Below, in pieces: positions 8,113 through 17,618 of a stretch of 49,500 nt of DNA; within the stretch, counting starts at the first letter, position 1; each line of letters opens with the position of its first letter. The DNA is from JAURFX01 sp038125265 (GTDB taxonomy: Bacteria; Pseudomonadota; Gammaproteobacteria; Steroidobacterales; Rariloculaceae), in contig JAYPDM010000008.1 in NCBI GenBank assembly GCA_038125265.1, forward strand, positions 1 through 49,500. The letters are read 5' to 3'. The translations under genes were made by a program, and so were the position numbers. The notes under the pieces are model-generated. The model did no database searches. It was not told the origin of the DNA and saw nothing but the letters and a program-made list of their open reading frames with translations.

Positions 8113-8478
8113 CTAACTTATGACCTTAGGGCTGACAGATGATATCTGGCTTTCAGTGAGGCGATCTTTAATCGATAAATATTTTTTCTTGGCCTCTTCA
8201 ATCTCATTCATTCGAACAAGTGTATCGATCAGGTCCAAACTCATCTGGACTTCAAAATCACTACTTTCAAATTTATGGGTTTTTTGTTTATTGTCTGATA
8301 ACTTCTGACTTCTGGATGATTTAATAAAATAAAAAATAATAATAGAAATTAGAATGATGGCGAAGGTTATTGGGATTGGGGCAATAGTGATAAGCCATTT
8401 GAGATCTTGGATAAGCGCATTGATTGAGATCTGGAAATTCTCGAGGATACGTAGGGTTGTAAATTGATCTTGATTCAA
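8113..8478 (-). CDS. Miniature FimV-like membrane protein
   Basis: A 121-residue protein with one strong membrane segment (about residues 33-52), a basic stretch after it, and a short acidic/helical C-terminus (residues about 73-110, VQMSLDLIDTLVRMNEIEEA) that resembles the TPR-like FimV C-terminal domain. FimV in Pseudomonas is over 900 residues, begins with a LysM region, and sits between asd and truA exactly as here. I infer a reduced FimV that keeps only the membrane segment and the cytosolic C-terminus. The family assignment rests on position plus this short match. It overlaps no neighbour and is spaced 6 bp from asd. Confidence 0.65.
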   Translation of the reverse strand: MNQDQFTTLRILENFQISINALIQDLKWLITIAPIPITFAIILISIIIFYFIKSSRSQKLSDNKQKTHKFESSDFEVQMSLDLIDTLVRMNEIEEAKKKYLSIKDRLTESQISSVSPKVIS

Positions 8479-8484
8479 TCTTTT

Positions 8485-9504
8485 TTAGTTTAAGAGTAGT
8501 TCTGCAATCTGAATACTGTTAAGGGCCGCCCCTTTTCTTATGTTGTCCGATACTACCCAAAGATTGAGACCATTTTTACATGAGACGTCTTGACGTACTC
8601 TTCCAACATAGACCGCATCATTTCCAGCGCCATGGAATTTTGGTGTTGGGTATTGACCATTTTGCAAGCCATTGATTAATTTAATACCTGGTGCAGAGTC
8701 GAGCATTTCAATTACTTGTTCTATGTTAGGTGTGATCTCAGTCTCAATATGAAGTGCTTCAGAATGACCATAAAAAACTGGAACTCTTACACAAGTTGGA
8801 TTTACCAAAATACTATTATCATGAAGAATTTTCTTTGTCTCGTTAACCATCTTCATTTCTTCTTTGGTGTACCCATTATCTTGAAAAACGTCTATCTTGG
8901 GGACAACATTGAAGGCAACTGGATGATCCTGATCTCCCAGCTCAGTATCAACACCCGATAGCATTTCTCTGGAGGAGCTCTCGAGGAGCTCCATAAAACT
9001 TCTTCCTGCTCCAGAGGTTGCCTGGTAAGTAGCAACATTCACTCTTTTGACCCTATAGGCATCATGGATGGGCTTCAGGGCAACGACCATCTGAATCGTT
9101 GAGCAGTTCGGATTTGCAATAATTTTTGTCTCGCTGGCAAGGTGTACGTCACCTGGATTGCATTCTGGCACTACCAGGGGAACAGAGTCTTTCATACGGA
9201 ATTCAGAGGTATTATCTATGACCATTGACCCCTGGGATGCCGCCCTTACCGCGTGTATTCGTGAAACTGAAGCGCCAGCAGAGAAAAATGCAAAGTCTAC
9301 CTCTTCAAAATTGAATGAATCAAGCTCAAGCACTGCATACTCTTGACCTTTAAAACTTACTGTTTTCCCTAGGGATCTAGAGCTCGCTAAGGGGTATAAG
9401 TTATCTACAGGAAAATCTCTTTCCTCAAGAATTTCCAGGAGATGCTCCCCAACCAACCCTGTCGCACCTACAATCGCAACATTATATTTTTCCTTCTTCT
9501 GCAT
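8485..9504 (-). CDS. asd: Aspartate-semialdehyde dehydrogenase
   Basis: Reduces aspartyl phosphate to aspartate semialdehyde, the branch point to lysine/diaminopimelate, threonine and methionine. The nucleotide-binding motif VAIVGATGLVGEHLLEIL lies at residues 9-26. Cys134 in NPNCSTIQM is the catalytic nucleophile. GAGRSFMELL follows at about 165 and HSEALHIETE near 250 holds a conserved His. At 339 residues it belongs to the shorter Asd type of Pseudomonas/Usg rather than the E. coli 367-residue type. The start codon overlaps the stop of aroC by one base. Confidence 0.96.
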   Translation of the reverse strand: MQKKEKYNVAIVGATGLVGEHLLEILEERDFPVDNLYPLASSRSLGKTVSFKGQEYAVLELDSFNFEEVDFAFFSAGASVSRIHAVRAASQGSMVIDNTSEFRMKDSVPLVVPECNPGDVHLASETKIIANPNCSTIQMVVALKPIHDAYRVKRVNVATYQATSGAGRSFMELLESSSREMLSGVDTELGDQDHPVAFNVVPKIDVFQDNGYTKEEMKMVNETKKILHDNSILVNPTCVRVPVFYGHSEALHIETEITPNIEQVIEMLDSAPGIKLINGLQNGQYPTPKFHGAGNDAVYVGRVRQDVSCKNGLNLWVVSDNIRKGAALNSIQIAELLLN

Positions 9505-10562
9505 TAGGTATTTTGGCCCCGATGTCTAATAACATGATCGATCAGAACTAATGCGACCATTGCTTCGGCGATAGGTGTAGCTCTGAGCCCTACGCATGGG
9601 TCATGTCTACCAGTAGTCACGATCTCGGTTTCTTGGCCTTTTGTATCGATAGTCTTTCCGGGTACTTGGATACTTGACGTCGGCTTTAAAGCAATCGACA
9701 TTAGTAAGTCCTGTCCACTTGATATGCCACCTAGAGTCCCGCCGGATGAATTTTTTTCAAATCCTTTTCCAGAGATTTCATCACGATGCTGACTTCCTCT
9801 TTGATTGACCACTGAGAAACCATCGCCAATCTCAAAGCCCTTTACAGCATTGATGCTCATCAATCCTTTTGCAAGATCAGCCTCAAGCTTATCAAATACT
9901 GGTTCGCCTAAGCCTACCGGCATGTTTGTAGCACAGATTGTTATCTTTGCCCCAATACTATCGCCCTCTCTTCTCAGGGAGGTCATAAAATCCTCTATTT
10001 CCTGATTTCTACTTGGATCTGGACTAAAGAAGGGGTTGGAAGTGATTGCATCCTTATCTTTAAGAGCAATACTGATCTCACCAATTTGTGATAGATAACC
10101 AAATATCTCAATGCCAAGATGTTCTTTTAAGAATTTTCTAGCTATGGCGCCAGAGGCAACGCGCATTGCGGTCTCTCTTGCTGATGCACGACCTCCCCCA
10201 CGATAATCTCTAATCCCATATTTTTTAAGGTAGGTAAAATCGGCATGTCCGGGTCTAATTTTATCTTTTATTTTGTCGTAATCTCGGCTACGTTGATCTT
10301 CATTATAAATAACTAGACCAATGGGGGTTCCGGTGGTCTTTCCCTCAAAAACTCCAGAGAGTATTTTTACGGTATCTGACTCTTTTCTTTGTGTAACAAA
10401 TTTTGATTGCCCAGGTTTTCTCTGATCTAGATAGATTTGTATATCTTCCTCATTTAGCTCAAGGCCTGGGGGGCAGCCATCCACAATTGCACCTAGTGCG
10501 ACGCCATGACTTTCGCCAAAGGTGGTGACGGTAAAATTTTTTCCGAAAGTGTTTCCTGACAT
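9504..10562 (-). CDS. aroC: Chorismate synthase
   Basis: Last shikimate-pathway step, EPSP to chorismate, using reduced FMN. Signatures: GESHGVALGAIVDGCPPG near residue 17, the basic RPGHADFTYLKKYGIRDYRGGGRASARET region split over residues about 104-132, and GGISSGQDL and RHDPCVGLRATPIAEAM in the C-terminal third. The 352-residue length is typical. It is coupled to asd downstream and follows prmB, as in E. coli, where prmB and aroC are adjacent. Confidence 0.98.
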   Translation of the reverse strand: MSGNTFGKNFTVTTFGESHGVALGAIVDGCPPGLELNEEDIQIYLDQRKPGQSKFVTQRKESDTVKILSGVFEGKTTGTPIGLVIYNEDQRSRDYDKIKDKIRPGHADFTYLKKYGIRDYRGGGRASARETAMRVASGAIARKFLKEHLGIEIFGYLSQIGEISIALKDKDAITSNPFFSPDPSRNQEIEDFMTSLRREGDSIGAKITICATNMPVGLGEPVFDKLEADLAKGLMSINAVKGFEIGDGFSVVNQRGSQHRDEISGKGFEKNSSGGTLGGISSGQDLLMSIALKPTSSIQVPGKTIDTKGQETEIVTTGRHDPCVGLRATPIAEAMVALVLIDHVIRHRGQNT

Positions 10563-10594
10563 GTCAGGTATTATCTAACAAATAGAATGAAGAA

Positions 10595-11455
10595 TTAAGA
10601 AAAATAATCTTTAAGTGCCTGTGCAGTGATCAGGCATACACCCTCGCCACCGTTACTAAAATCGAGCCAAATTGCCTCAAGCCTTTTATAATAATTTTCG
10701 AAGGCTACCTGAGATTCTCCAACCTCAAGAATAAGAATACCATCATCCTGGAGGCGTTCGGAAGCGCCATTGATGAGCCTATGAATAATATCCAGCCCAT
10801 CAGCACCACCATCAAATGCCATATCAGGTTCCCATCTGTATTCCTTTGGCAAGTCTTCAATATGTGCTGAAGGAACATAGGGCGGATTTGAAATAATTAA
10901 TTTAAATCTTGCATCATTGGGTGGATAAAGATCGCAATGAATAAAGTTGGTTTGCTCACTCACGCCATGCGCAATTGCATTCATTTCTGCTTGACGGATG
11001 GCTTCCTCAGAGATATCCGTCCCTATGACTTGCACATCTTTGTAGTACTTTGCAATAGCAATAGCGATACAACCTGATCCGGTACATAAATCAATTACCT
11101 GATCATTCTTCTCTAAGTTTAGCCATGGCTGAAAGTCATCCTCAATTAACTCGCCTATCGGTGACCTTGGAATGATTGTATCTGGACTTATCGGAAAGAT
11201 AAGAGAAGCAAATTCAATTTCACCTAAGATATACGCGAGTGGCTTTCTAGAAATAACTCGCTCATTGCAAACATTAGCGATAGCTCGGTAGTTTTTTGAA
11301 TGCTCGCTAGCCCAATTCAAAATAATACTAGCCTCATGATCAGCATTGATCGTGCCATGCCCATAATACAGCTCGTGACAATTAAAATAATCAATGATCA
11401 AGTCATACCAATCCTCGGGTCGCTCTTCTGTTAAAATAATGTGTTGTTGTTCCAT
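10595..11455 (-). CDS. prmB: Ribosomal protein L3 N5-glutamine methyltransferase
   Basis: SAM-dependent methyltransferase of the HemK family. The catalytic ISNPPYVPSAHIEDLP (about residue 180) binds the target glutamine amide. DLCTGSGCIAIAIA (about residue 121) is the SAM motif I. PRSPIGELIED near residue 95 and the adjacency to aroC distinguish PrmB (target L3) from PrmC (target release factors). At 286 residues it is a little shorter than E. coli PrmB (310). It heads the minus-strand block, divergent from the Sco gene with about 20 bp between starts. Confidence 0.92.
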   Translation of the reverse strand: MEQQHIILTEERPEDWYDLIIDYFNCHELYYGHGTINADHEASIILNWASEHSKNYRAIANVCNERVISRKPLAYILGEIEFASLIFPISPDTIIPRSPIGELIEDDFQPWLNLEKNDQVIDLCTGSGCIAIAIAKYYKDVQVIGTDISEEAIRQAEMNAIAHGVSEQTNFIHCDLYPPNDARFKLIISNPPYVPSAHIEDLPKEYRWEPDMAFDGGADGLDIIHRLINGASERLQDDGILILEVGESQVAFENYYKRLEAIWLDFSNGGEGVCLITAQALKDYFS

Positions 11456-11475
11456 ACTGCTGTCTACTGCGCCCT

Positions 11476-12075
11476 ATGAAGAAAATAGCTATAACATTGT
11501 TAACTTTTATTTTATCTCTTTTAATTGCCTGTAGTAATCAGCAAGAGGATTTTGATATTCAACAAGCATTAACAGATGCGACTTACCTAGGGCAAGGCCT
11601 TGAAATTCCAGATTTCAATCTTACTGATCAGAATGCTCAGCTTGCTACCAAAGATCTTTTGCGAGATAGCTATAACCTATTGTTCTTTGGTTTTACAAAT
11701 TGTCCTGATATCTGCCCTATCACTCTTGGAATAATCTCTATGATCGAGTTGATCGTTAATGATACGGTTAATCTGATTTTTGTAAGCGTCGACCCACTTA
11801 GAGACTCACCAGAAATGATCAAAAATTACCTCAATAATTTTAATGCTCGTTTCATTGGATTAACCGGCGATGAGGAAGAGCTTGCGAAACTTTGGAGTGC
11901 TCTTGGAATTACGGTTCATAGAATGGATGATCCAGATGGTTCGAGCTATAACGTGACGCATAATGGAACGGTTTTTTTACTAAATCCTGAGGGTCGAATG
12001 ATTGGTCTAACGAACCATCCAGCTGACCCTGTGTCACTTAATCAGGATATCGCTCTCATGATTTCACAAGATTAG
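11476..12075 (+). CDS. SCO1/SenC family copper-binding lipoprotein
   Basis: The N-terminus is a lipoprotein signal (lipobox LIAC, Cys19), so the protein should be membrane-anchored and face the periplasm. The thioredoxin fold carries the Sco copper ligands Cys76 and Cys80 in FTNCPDICP and His162 in VTHNGT. Sco proteins deliver copper to, or reduce the thiols of, the CuA site of cytochrome c oxidase. No oxidase gene is in this window, so the partner is inferred from the family. Length 199 residues. It is followed at 4 bp by psd. Confidence 0.93.
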   Translation: MKKIAITLLTFILSLLIACSNQQEDFDIQQALTDATYLGQGLEIPDFNLTDQNAQLATKDLLRDSYNLLFFGFTNCPDICPITLGIISMIELIVNDTVNLIFVSVDPLRDSPEMIKNYLNNFNARFIGLTGDEEELAKLWSALGITVHRMDDPDGSSYNVTHNGTVFLLNPEGRMIGLTNHPADPVSLNQDIALMISQD

Positions 12076-12079
12076 TCTG

Positions 12080-12907
12080 ATGTTTGCCTATCTGCAATAC
12101 TTTATCCCGAAGCAATGGATTTCTGGTTTTTTTTATGTTCTTTCAAGATCGCAAATCGTTTGGCTAAAAGACTTCCTCATATCAAATTACATTAAAATTT
12201 ATAAAATTCCTCTCAATGAGGCTAAGAGAAAAAAGGTCTCTGAGTATTTATCTTTTAATGACTTTTTTGCAAGGGAGCTTGAGGAGGGTGCAAGATCTAT
12301 CGACCAACACCCTAGCACAATCATCTCACCTTGTGATGGGAGGATTATTGAAGCTGGTGAGATTAATATGGGAAAACTCTTACAAGCAAAGGGGCGACTC
12401 TATGACAGGGAGGGTCTATTAAGGGGATCTAACCAGGGTTTGGTGGATCACCTTTCTTATTATTTGACAATCTATCTATCACCCACCGATTATCATCGTG
12501 TGCATGCACCCATCGATGGACAAATTCAATCAATCCATTACATACCTGGCGCCAAGTACAGCGTGAATCCAAATTCTTTAGCAAGAATTAGTGGAATTTT
12601 TACACGAAATGAGAGGCTCATACTTTGGCTGGAAAGTAGCCTTGGATTGATCCCCTTGGTCATGGTTGGGGCATTAAATGTCTCAAGCTTTGTAACCAAA
12701 TACACAGGAGAAATAAAATCAGGGCCAGAGAGGGATATCCCCTTGCGTGATATGAGCAATCGATTCCAAAAAGGGGAAGAGATCGGTCAGTTTAATCTTG
12801 GCTCCACTGTCATCATGCTCCTGCCTAAAGATTCATTCAGTCAGAAGCTAAGCTCCTCCAGTAAGGTTTTAATGGGTCAGGCGATCGGACAAATTCAGGG
12901 AGTATGA
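12080..12907 (+). CDS. psd: Phosphatidylserine decarboxylase proenzyme
   Basis: Converts phosphatidylserine to phosphatidylethanolamine at the inner membrane. The self-cleavage motif LGST is at residues 240-243, and Ser242 would become the pyruvoyl group. YLSPTDYHRVHAPIDG near 133 carries the conserved Asp and His residues. FFARELEEGARSID near 60 is the N-terminal family hallmark. Length is 275 residues against 322 in E. coli. The start has no strong Shine-Dalgarno; it lies 4 bp after the Sco gene, suggesting coupling. It overlaps epmA by 4 bp (ATGA), a pairing also known in enterics. Confidence 0.96.
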   Translation: MFAYLQYFIPKQWISGFFYVLSRSQIVWLKDFLISNYIKIYKIPLNEAKRKKVSEYLSFNDFFARELEEGARSIDQHPSTIISPCDGRIIEAGEINMGKLLQAKGRLYDREGLLRGSNQGLVDHLSYYLTIYLSPTDYHRVHAPIDGQIQSIHYIPGAKYSVNPNSLARISGIFTRNERLILWLESSLGLIPLVMVGALNVSSFVTKYTGEIKSGPERDIPLRDMSNRFQKGEEIGQFNLGSTVIMLLPKDSFSQKLSSSSKVLMGQAIGQIQGV

Positions 12908-13791
12908 GCTCCAGTCACCTCAAAGCATGGGAATCATTTATTGATGGAATAAGACGCTACTTTAAGAGCAATGGCTTCACTGAAGTTTTTACAAATCATC
13001 TCAATGTTAAAGAGATTCCCAACAAACACATTAAGCCCTTTAGGGTCGATTCAAATCTTAGCAAACAAAATTACTTTTTACACACCTCTCCGGAGTTAGA
13101 AATGAAAAAATTACTGGCCAATGGATCAGGTAATATTTTTCAAATCTGCAAAGTTTTTCGAGATGATGAGATAGGCCCCTGGCATAAACCAGAATTTAAT
13201 CTGCTCGAGTGGTACCAAGTTGATATCACAATCAATGACTTTATAAAATCGGTTACAGATTTTATGGTCAATATTTCTGGAAACCGCATCACTCAAATTC
13301 AGGAAATTGATTTTAATGATATTTTCAATTCAAAGATTGGAGAAGATTATCCGAGTAGTGTATCGAACCTTATTGGGCACCTTAGCCATAAAAATGAGAG
13401 CATGGTGTTTGATCATCTTAATTTAGATGAGCTCATCGACTTATTCCTCATTCAAGAAATTGAGGAACACAGTAATGTCTGCGACCTTTTAATAATTAAA
13501 GGCTTTCCGTCTGACTTGGGCTCTATGGCAAGCCTCGACAAGGATGATCCAGGTACATCAACAAGATTTGAGATTATCCTCAATGGCTCTGAGATCGCTA
13601 ATGGCTACGAGGAGTGCACTGATCCAGAAGTGCTTATGGGGCGATTAGATATGCACCTTGGATCTAATACCTATAAAAGTTTTAGCCTTGAGGAGATTGA
13701 AAAAATCACTAAAGATCTCCCAAGTTGTTGCGGAGTTGCTATTGGTCTGGATAGGTTTTTTGCAAAGTTAACAGACAAGAATTTTATTTAG
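12904..13791 (+). CDS. epmA: EF-P--(R)-beta-lysine ligase
   Basis: A class II lysyl-tRNA-synthetase paralog that lacks the anticodon-binding domain. It activates (R)-beta-lysine and attaches it to Lys34 of EF-P. Visible: motif 2 region IFQICKVFRDDEIGPWHKPEFNLLEWY split over residues about 79-105, and motif 3 GVAIGLDRFFAKL near the C-terminus. At 295 residues it is slightly shorter than E. coli EpmA (325). The target gene efp and partner epmB are the next two genes, so the whole beta-lysylation pathway is clustered here. No epmC (hydroxylase) is seen in the window. Confidence 0.95.
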   Translation: MSSSHLKAWESFIDGIRRYFKSNGFTEVFTNHLNVKEIPNKHIKPFRVDSNLSKQNYFLHTSPELEMKKLLANGSGNIFQICKVFRDDEIGPWHKPEFNLLEWYQVDITINDFIKSVTDFMVNISGNRITQIQEIDFNDIFNSKIGEDYPSSVSNLIGHLSHKNESMVFDHLNLDELIDLFLIQEIEEHSNVCDLLIIKGFPSDLGSMASLDKDDPGTSTRFEIILNGSEIANGYEECTDPEVLMGRLDMHLGSNTYKSFSLEEIEKITKDLPSCCGVAIGLDRFFAKLTDKNFI

Positions 13792-13816
13792 TTTTCAAAA
13801 AAAATCTTAATAAGTA

Positions 13817-14380
13817 TTATCCTCTGGCAACATACTCTTTTGTTCGAGTATCGACTTTAACCATTTCCCCTTGAGAAATAAAAAGTGGAACTCTAACGGT
13901 CGCACCTGTCTCCAGTTTTGCAGGCTTAACACCCCCTTGAGCAGTATCGCCTTTTAGCCCAGGATCGGTCTCGGTTACTTTTAAAACAAGGAAGTTTGGT
14001 GGCAAGATTTGGATAGGGTTTCCATTCCATAAGGTCACGGTATAGTCTACCTCCTCCTTCATCCAAAGGATTGACTCACCAACAACATCTGCATTAGCGC
14101 CAAACTGTTCAAAAGTCTCTGAATTCATAAAATGCCACTCAGTACCATCTGAGTATAGGTATTGCATCTCAATTTCAATAACGTCTGCAGCCTCGACGCT
14201 ATCACCGGATTTAAAAGTTTTATCGACTACCCGCCCAGTCTTAAGGTTTCTGAGTCTGACCCTATTAAATGCCTGCCCTTTACCAGGCTTAACAAATTCA
14301 TTCTCAATGATTGAGAAAGGATCACCATCGAGCATGATTTTTAGCCCTGACTTAAACTCATTAGTGCTATAACTTGCCAT
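13817..14380 (-). CDS. efp: Translation elongation factor P
   Basis: Relieves ribosome stalling at polyproline. The modified residue is Lys34 in the loop FVKPGKGQAF (residues 29-38), which matches the beta-lysylated EF-P type rather than the arginine (rhamnosylated) type. This agrees with the adjacent EpmA and EpmB. Three OB-like domains in 187 residues, the usual length. It is convergent with epmA and divergent from epmB, with only 6 bp between the printed start codons. Confidence 0.98.
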   Translation of the reverse strand: MASYSTNEFKSGLKIMLDGDPFSIIENEFVKPGKGQAFNRVRLRNLKTGRVVDKTFKSGDSVEAADVIEIEMQYLYSDGTEWHFMNSETFEQFGANADVVGESILWMKEEVDYTVTLWNGNPIQILPPNFLVLKVTETDPGLKGDTAQGGVKPAKLETGATVRVPLFISQGEMVKVDTRTKEYVARG

Positions 14381-14386
14381 ATATTT

Positions 14387-15391
14387 ATGCAGAGAAGATT
14401 ATTGTTATCACATTATAATGGTATTGCTTTGGATCGAGAAATAATGTCACACAATATAAGGAAAAAAATAATTAACTCGGTTACCGAGCTTGAGAAAAAT
14501 CTTGGTAATAAATTAAATCTTGAAGAAATTACATCATTCAAGACTAAAATACCTAAAAGATTCATCGAATTAGCTAACGCCATTCATTTGGATGACCCGC
14601 TCATGAAACAAGTGCTCCCCGATGCAAGGGAACTCTCAGGTGGCGATGACCTGGATCCGGTAAATGAGCATGGGCTAGTAAATCAAGGCCTGATAAAAAA
14701 ATATAATGGGAGAGCTTTGCTCATTGTCACAGAAGCCTGTCCCATGCACTGCCGCTATTGCTTTAGAAGAGAATTCCCCTACAAGGGAAACCAAATGAGC
14801 ACGGACAATTTAAATGGAGCTATCAGGGCTATCAATGCAGATAAAAGTTTAATTGAAATTATACTCTCTGGGGGTGACCCACTATCCCTAAGTGACGATA
14901 GGCTTGATGATCTCATCACCCGCATCAATGCCTTACATCATATTCAGACTTTAAGAATACATAGCAGATATCCCATCGCTGACCCTCAGAGGGTGAACAG
15001 TTCGCTTTTAGCAGCCTTGAAAAAATTTACAAGAAAAACGGTCTTTGTATTTCACATCAATCATCCAAATGAGATTGATGGTGAATTCATTGATGCTGCA
15101 GTAAAACTAAAAAATAATGACATTCATCTTTTGAATCAATCTGTGCTCTTAAAAGGAGTTAACGATAATCCGAATACCCTCAAAGAATTAAGTTTAATGC
15201 TTTTTGATATTGGCATTACTCCTTATTACCTACACTTACTGGATGAGGTAAAGGGCGCCTCTCACTTCAAAATTGATACCGAGGAGGCAGTTAAAATTCA
15301 TGAGCGCCTTAAGGGCTTGGTTTCAGGATACCTGGTTCCCAAATTAGTTAAAGAGATAGCCGGTGAGAGCTCTAAAGTAACTATCTCTTAG
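14387..15391 (+). CDS. epmB: EF-P post-translational modifier, lysine 2,3-aminomutase type
   Basis: Radical SAM enzyme that makes (R)-beta-lysine from alpha-lysine for EF-P. The iron-sulfur triad is Cys118, Cys122 and Cys125 in CPMHCRYCFRREFPY. LSGGDPLSLSDDRL near 165 is the SAM-binding GGD region. The printed start leaves only 6 bp to the divergent efp start and has no visible Shine-Dalgarno. Met20 (14444) has a GGA/GAG-containing leader and would leave room for promoters, so it may be the true start. Length is 334 residues (315 from Met20) against 342 in E. coli. It overlaps parC tail to tail by 11 bp. Confidence 0.94.
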   Translation: MQRRLLLSHYNGIALDREIMSHNIRKKIINSVTELEKNLGNKLNLEEITSFKTKIPKRFIELANAIHLDDPLMKQVLPDARELSGGDDLDPVNEHGLVNQGLIKKYNGRALLIVTEACPMHCRYCFRREFPYKGNQMSTDNLNGAIRAINADKSLIEIILSGGDPLSLSDDRLDDLITRINALHHIQTLRIHSRYPIADPQRVNSSLLAALKKFTRKTVFVFHINHPNEIDGEFIDAAVKLKNNDIHLLNQSVLLKGVNDNPNTLKELSLMLFDIGITPYYLHLLDEVKGASHFKIDTEEAVKIHERLKGLVSGYLVPKLVKEIAGESSKVTIS

Positions 15392-17618
15392 AAATAATAT
15401 TAACGCTATCGATAGACTTAAATTTTAGCGAGAGCCCTCTTCTTCCGCGAGCGCCAATAAATTCTGATACTTTCTCATAATCAAAGTGTCTCGCTTTCTT
15501 TCCTGAGAATACCTCTATGATTTCTTCCTTTGAAATAACAAAAATATGAAGCAAAGACAGTCCATCCTTCTTGGGTAGATTAATGATCTTCACTCCTTTA
15601 CCTTTGGAGAGCTCCGGTAACTCATCGATCGAAAAGGCAAGTGCACGCAGATCGCTTGAAATAGCAAAGACAAGCGAATCCTTTTCTTGAATTTTTCTCA
15701 ACGGAAGTGTTTTAGAGTTCTCGGGGACCCTTATTACTGCCCTTCCTGATTTATTTCTCGTTATAAGATCTTGGGCACTGACCTGGAAACCATAGCCCGA
15801 TGACGAACAAATCAAAAATTTATCATTTTCATCTGCCAAGACTCCAGATGTAACATCTACTCCATCTTGCAATTTAAATAAACTGGAGAGAGGATCACCA
15901 AACCCTCTTGCTGAGGGGAGTTGCGTGGCAAGGACAGAAAATGCTCTGCCATTACCATCAAGAAATATAGCATCATTATTGTTGGCACCTAACGATAGGC
16001 AATCCAGAATGAAATCGTCCCCCTTGAAGCTTAGCGATTCAGGTTGAATCTCATGACCCTTTGCAAGCCTAACCCATCCCATCTTGGAGACTATCAATGT
16101 CACGGGATCTTTGCTTAATATCTGTTTTTCTTCAATTGCTTCTGAGCTTGGCGCAAATTCGATCTTAGTTCTTCTGTCATCCCCATACTCTTTGTCCAAC
16201 TCATCCAACTCATTAGCTAATGTCTCGTTGATTAAATCTTTTGACTTTAATAACTTTTTTAGTGCCTTGATCTCATTGATTAGCTTTGCTTGCTCATCCT
16301 TAATTTTAATTTCCTCTAATTTTGCTAAGTTTCTAAGTCTCAAGTCCAGAATGGCATTTGCCTGAATCTCGGTTAGCTTAAATTTTTTTATTAATTTACT
16401 TTTAGGGTCATCCTCATTCCTGATAATTCGTATTACCTCGTCAATATTCAGGAAAGCAACCATCATTCCCTCAAGGACATGAAGCCTTTGTTCGGCATTC
16501 TCAAGACGAAACTGAGCTCTTCTGGTGATTATGCCTCGCCTAAACTTAAGCCAATCGAGACAAATCTCTAATAAATTAAATACTCGTGGAAGTCCTTCTA
16601 GGTCAATCACATTTAGATTCACCCTTATGTTTTTTTCGAAGTCAGTCGTAGCACATATATGTGAAATCAGCTGATCAATGTTGACCTCCCCCTTTTTGAG
16701 AGAGATCACTATCCGACAAGGGTTATCATGATCAGACTCATCTCTAAGATCATTCACCATGGGTAATTTCTTGGCAAACATCTGCTGCGCTATTTGCTCA
16801 ATCAATTTAGCACCGGAGATTTGATAAGGAAGCTCTGTGATAACAATATCCTTCTTTTCTAATTGATAACTTCCCCTAAGTCTTAGTGTCCCTTGGCCTA
16901 ATTTGTAAACGGACTCAATCTCCTCGTCATGAGAGACTAAAACTCCTCCTGAGGCAAAATCAGGACCCTTGATAATCTTGAGCAAACTTTTAATAGTTGA
17001 ATTTGGTTTCTTGATTAAAAGCTTTAATGCCTTGATTACCTCTTTTATATTGTGAGATGGAATATCGGTAGCCATGCCAACTGCTATACCTGAACATCCA
17101 TTGAGTAGGAGATTTGGAAGCTGGGCAGGAAAAATCTTAGGCTCTCTCAAGGTCCCGTCAAAATTTGGCTGCCAATCAACAGTCCCCTCGTCCAGTTCGG
17201 CCAATAAAGTTTTTGTGTAAGCAGTCATTTTCGCTTCGGTGTACCGCATGGCGGCAAATGATTTCGGGTCATCCTGGGAGCCCCAGTTACCCTGTCCATC
17301 AATCAAGGGGTACCGATAGGAAAAATTTTGAGCCATATTTACCATAGCCTCATAACAGGCGGAGTCTCCATGCGGGTGAAATTTACCTATAACATCTCCT
17401 ATAGTTCTTGCAGCTTTTTTTGGCTTTGAGGTTGAGGACAAACCTAAGTCACTCATAGCATAGATAATTCTTCTTTGAACTGGCTTTAGTCCATCGCCCA
17501 GTTGTGGGAGAGCTCTGTCTAAAATGACATACATGGAATAGTTAAGGTAGGCATCCTCAGCAAATACTGAGATGCTCTGTTCTATTTCATTTTCAAATAA
17601 GGATCTTTGATTACTCAT
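15381..17618 (-). CDS. parC: DNA topoisomerase IV subunit A
   Basis: DNA-cleaving subunit of the chromosome-decatenating topoisomerase. Tyr126 in FAAMRYTEAK is the catalytic residue. The quinolone-resistance region HPHGDSACYEAM holds Ser86 and Glu90, equivalent to the drug-sensitive Ser80/Glu84 of E. coli ParC. At 745 residues and without the long GyrA-type C-terminal repeats with a GyrA box, it is ParC rather than GyrA. It overlaps parE by 4 bp, so the two subunits are co-translated. Confidence 0.96.
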   Translation of the reverse strand: MSNQRSLFENEIEQSISVFAEDAYLNYSMYVILDRALPQLGDGLKPVQRRIIYAMSDLGLSSTSKPKKAARTIGDVIGKFHPHGDSACYEAMVNMAQNFSYRYPLIDGQGNWGSQDDPKSFAAMRYTEAKMTAYTKTLLAELDEGTVDWQPNFDGTLREPKIFPAQLPNLLLNGCSGIAVGMATDIPSHNIKEVIKALKLLIKKPNSTIKSLLKIIKGPDFASGGVLVSHDEEIESVYKLGQGTLRLRGSYQLEKKDIVITELPYQISGAKLIEQIAQQMFAKKLPMVNDLRDESDHDNPCRIVISLKKGEVNIDQLISHICATTDFEKNIRVNLNVIDLEGLPRVFNLLEICLDWLKFRRGIITRRAQFRLENAEQRLHVLEGMMVAFLNIDEVIRIIRNEDDPKSKLIKKFKLTEIQANAILDLRLRNLAKLEEIKIKDEQAKLINEIKALKKLLKSKDLINETLANELDELDKEYGDDRRTKIEFAPSSEAIEEKQILSKDPVTLIVSKMGWVRLAKGHEIQPESLSFKGDDFILDCLSLGANNNDAIFLDGNGRAFSVLATQLPSARGFGDPLSSLFKLQDGVDVTSGVLADENDKFLICSSSGYGFQVSAQDLITRNKSGRAVIRVPENSKTLPLRKIQEKDSLVFAISSDLRALAFSIDELPELSKGKGVKIINLPKKDGLSLLHIFVISKEEIIEVFSGKKARHFDYEKVSEFIGARGRRGLSLKFKSIDSVNIISKR

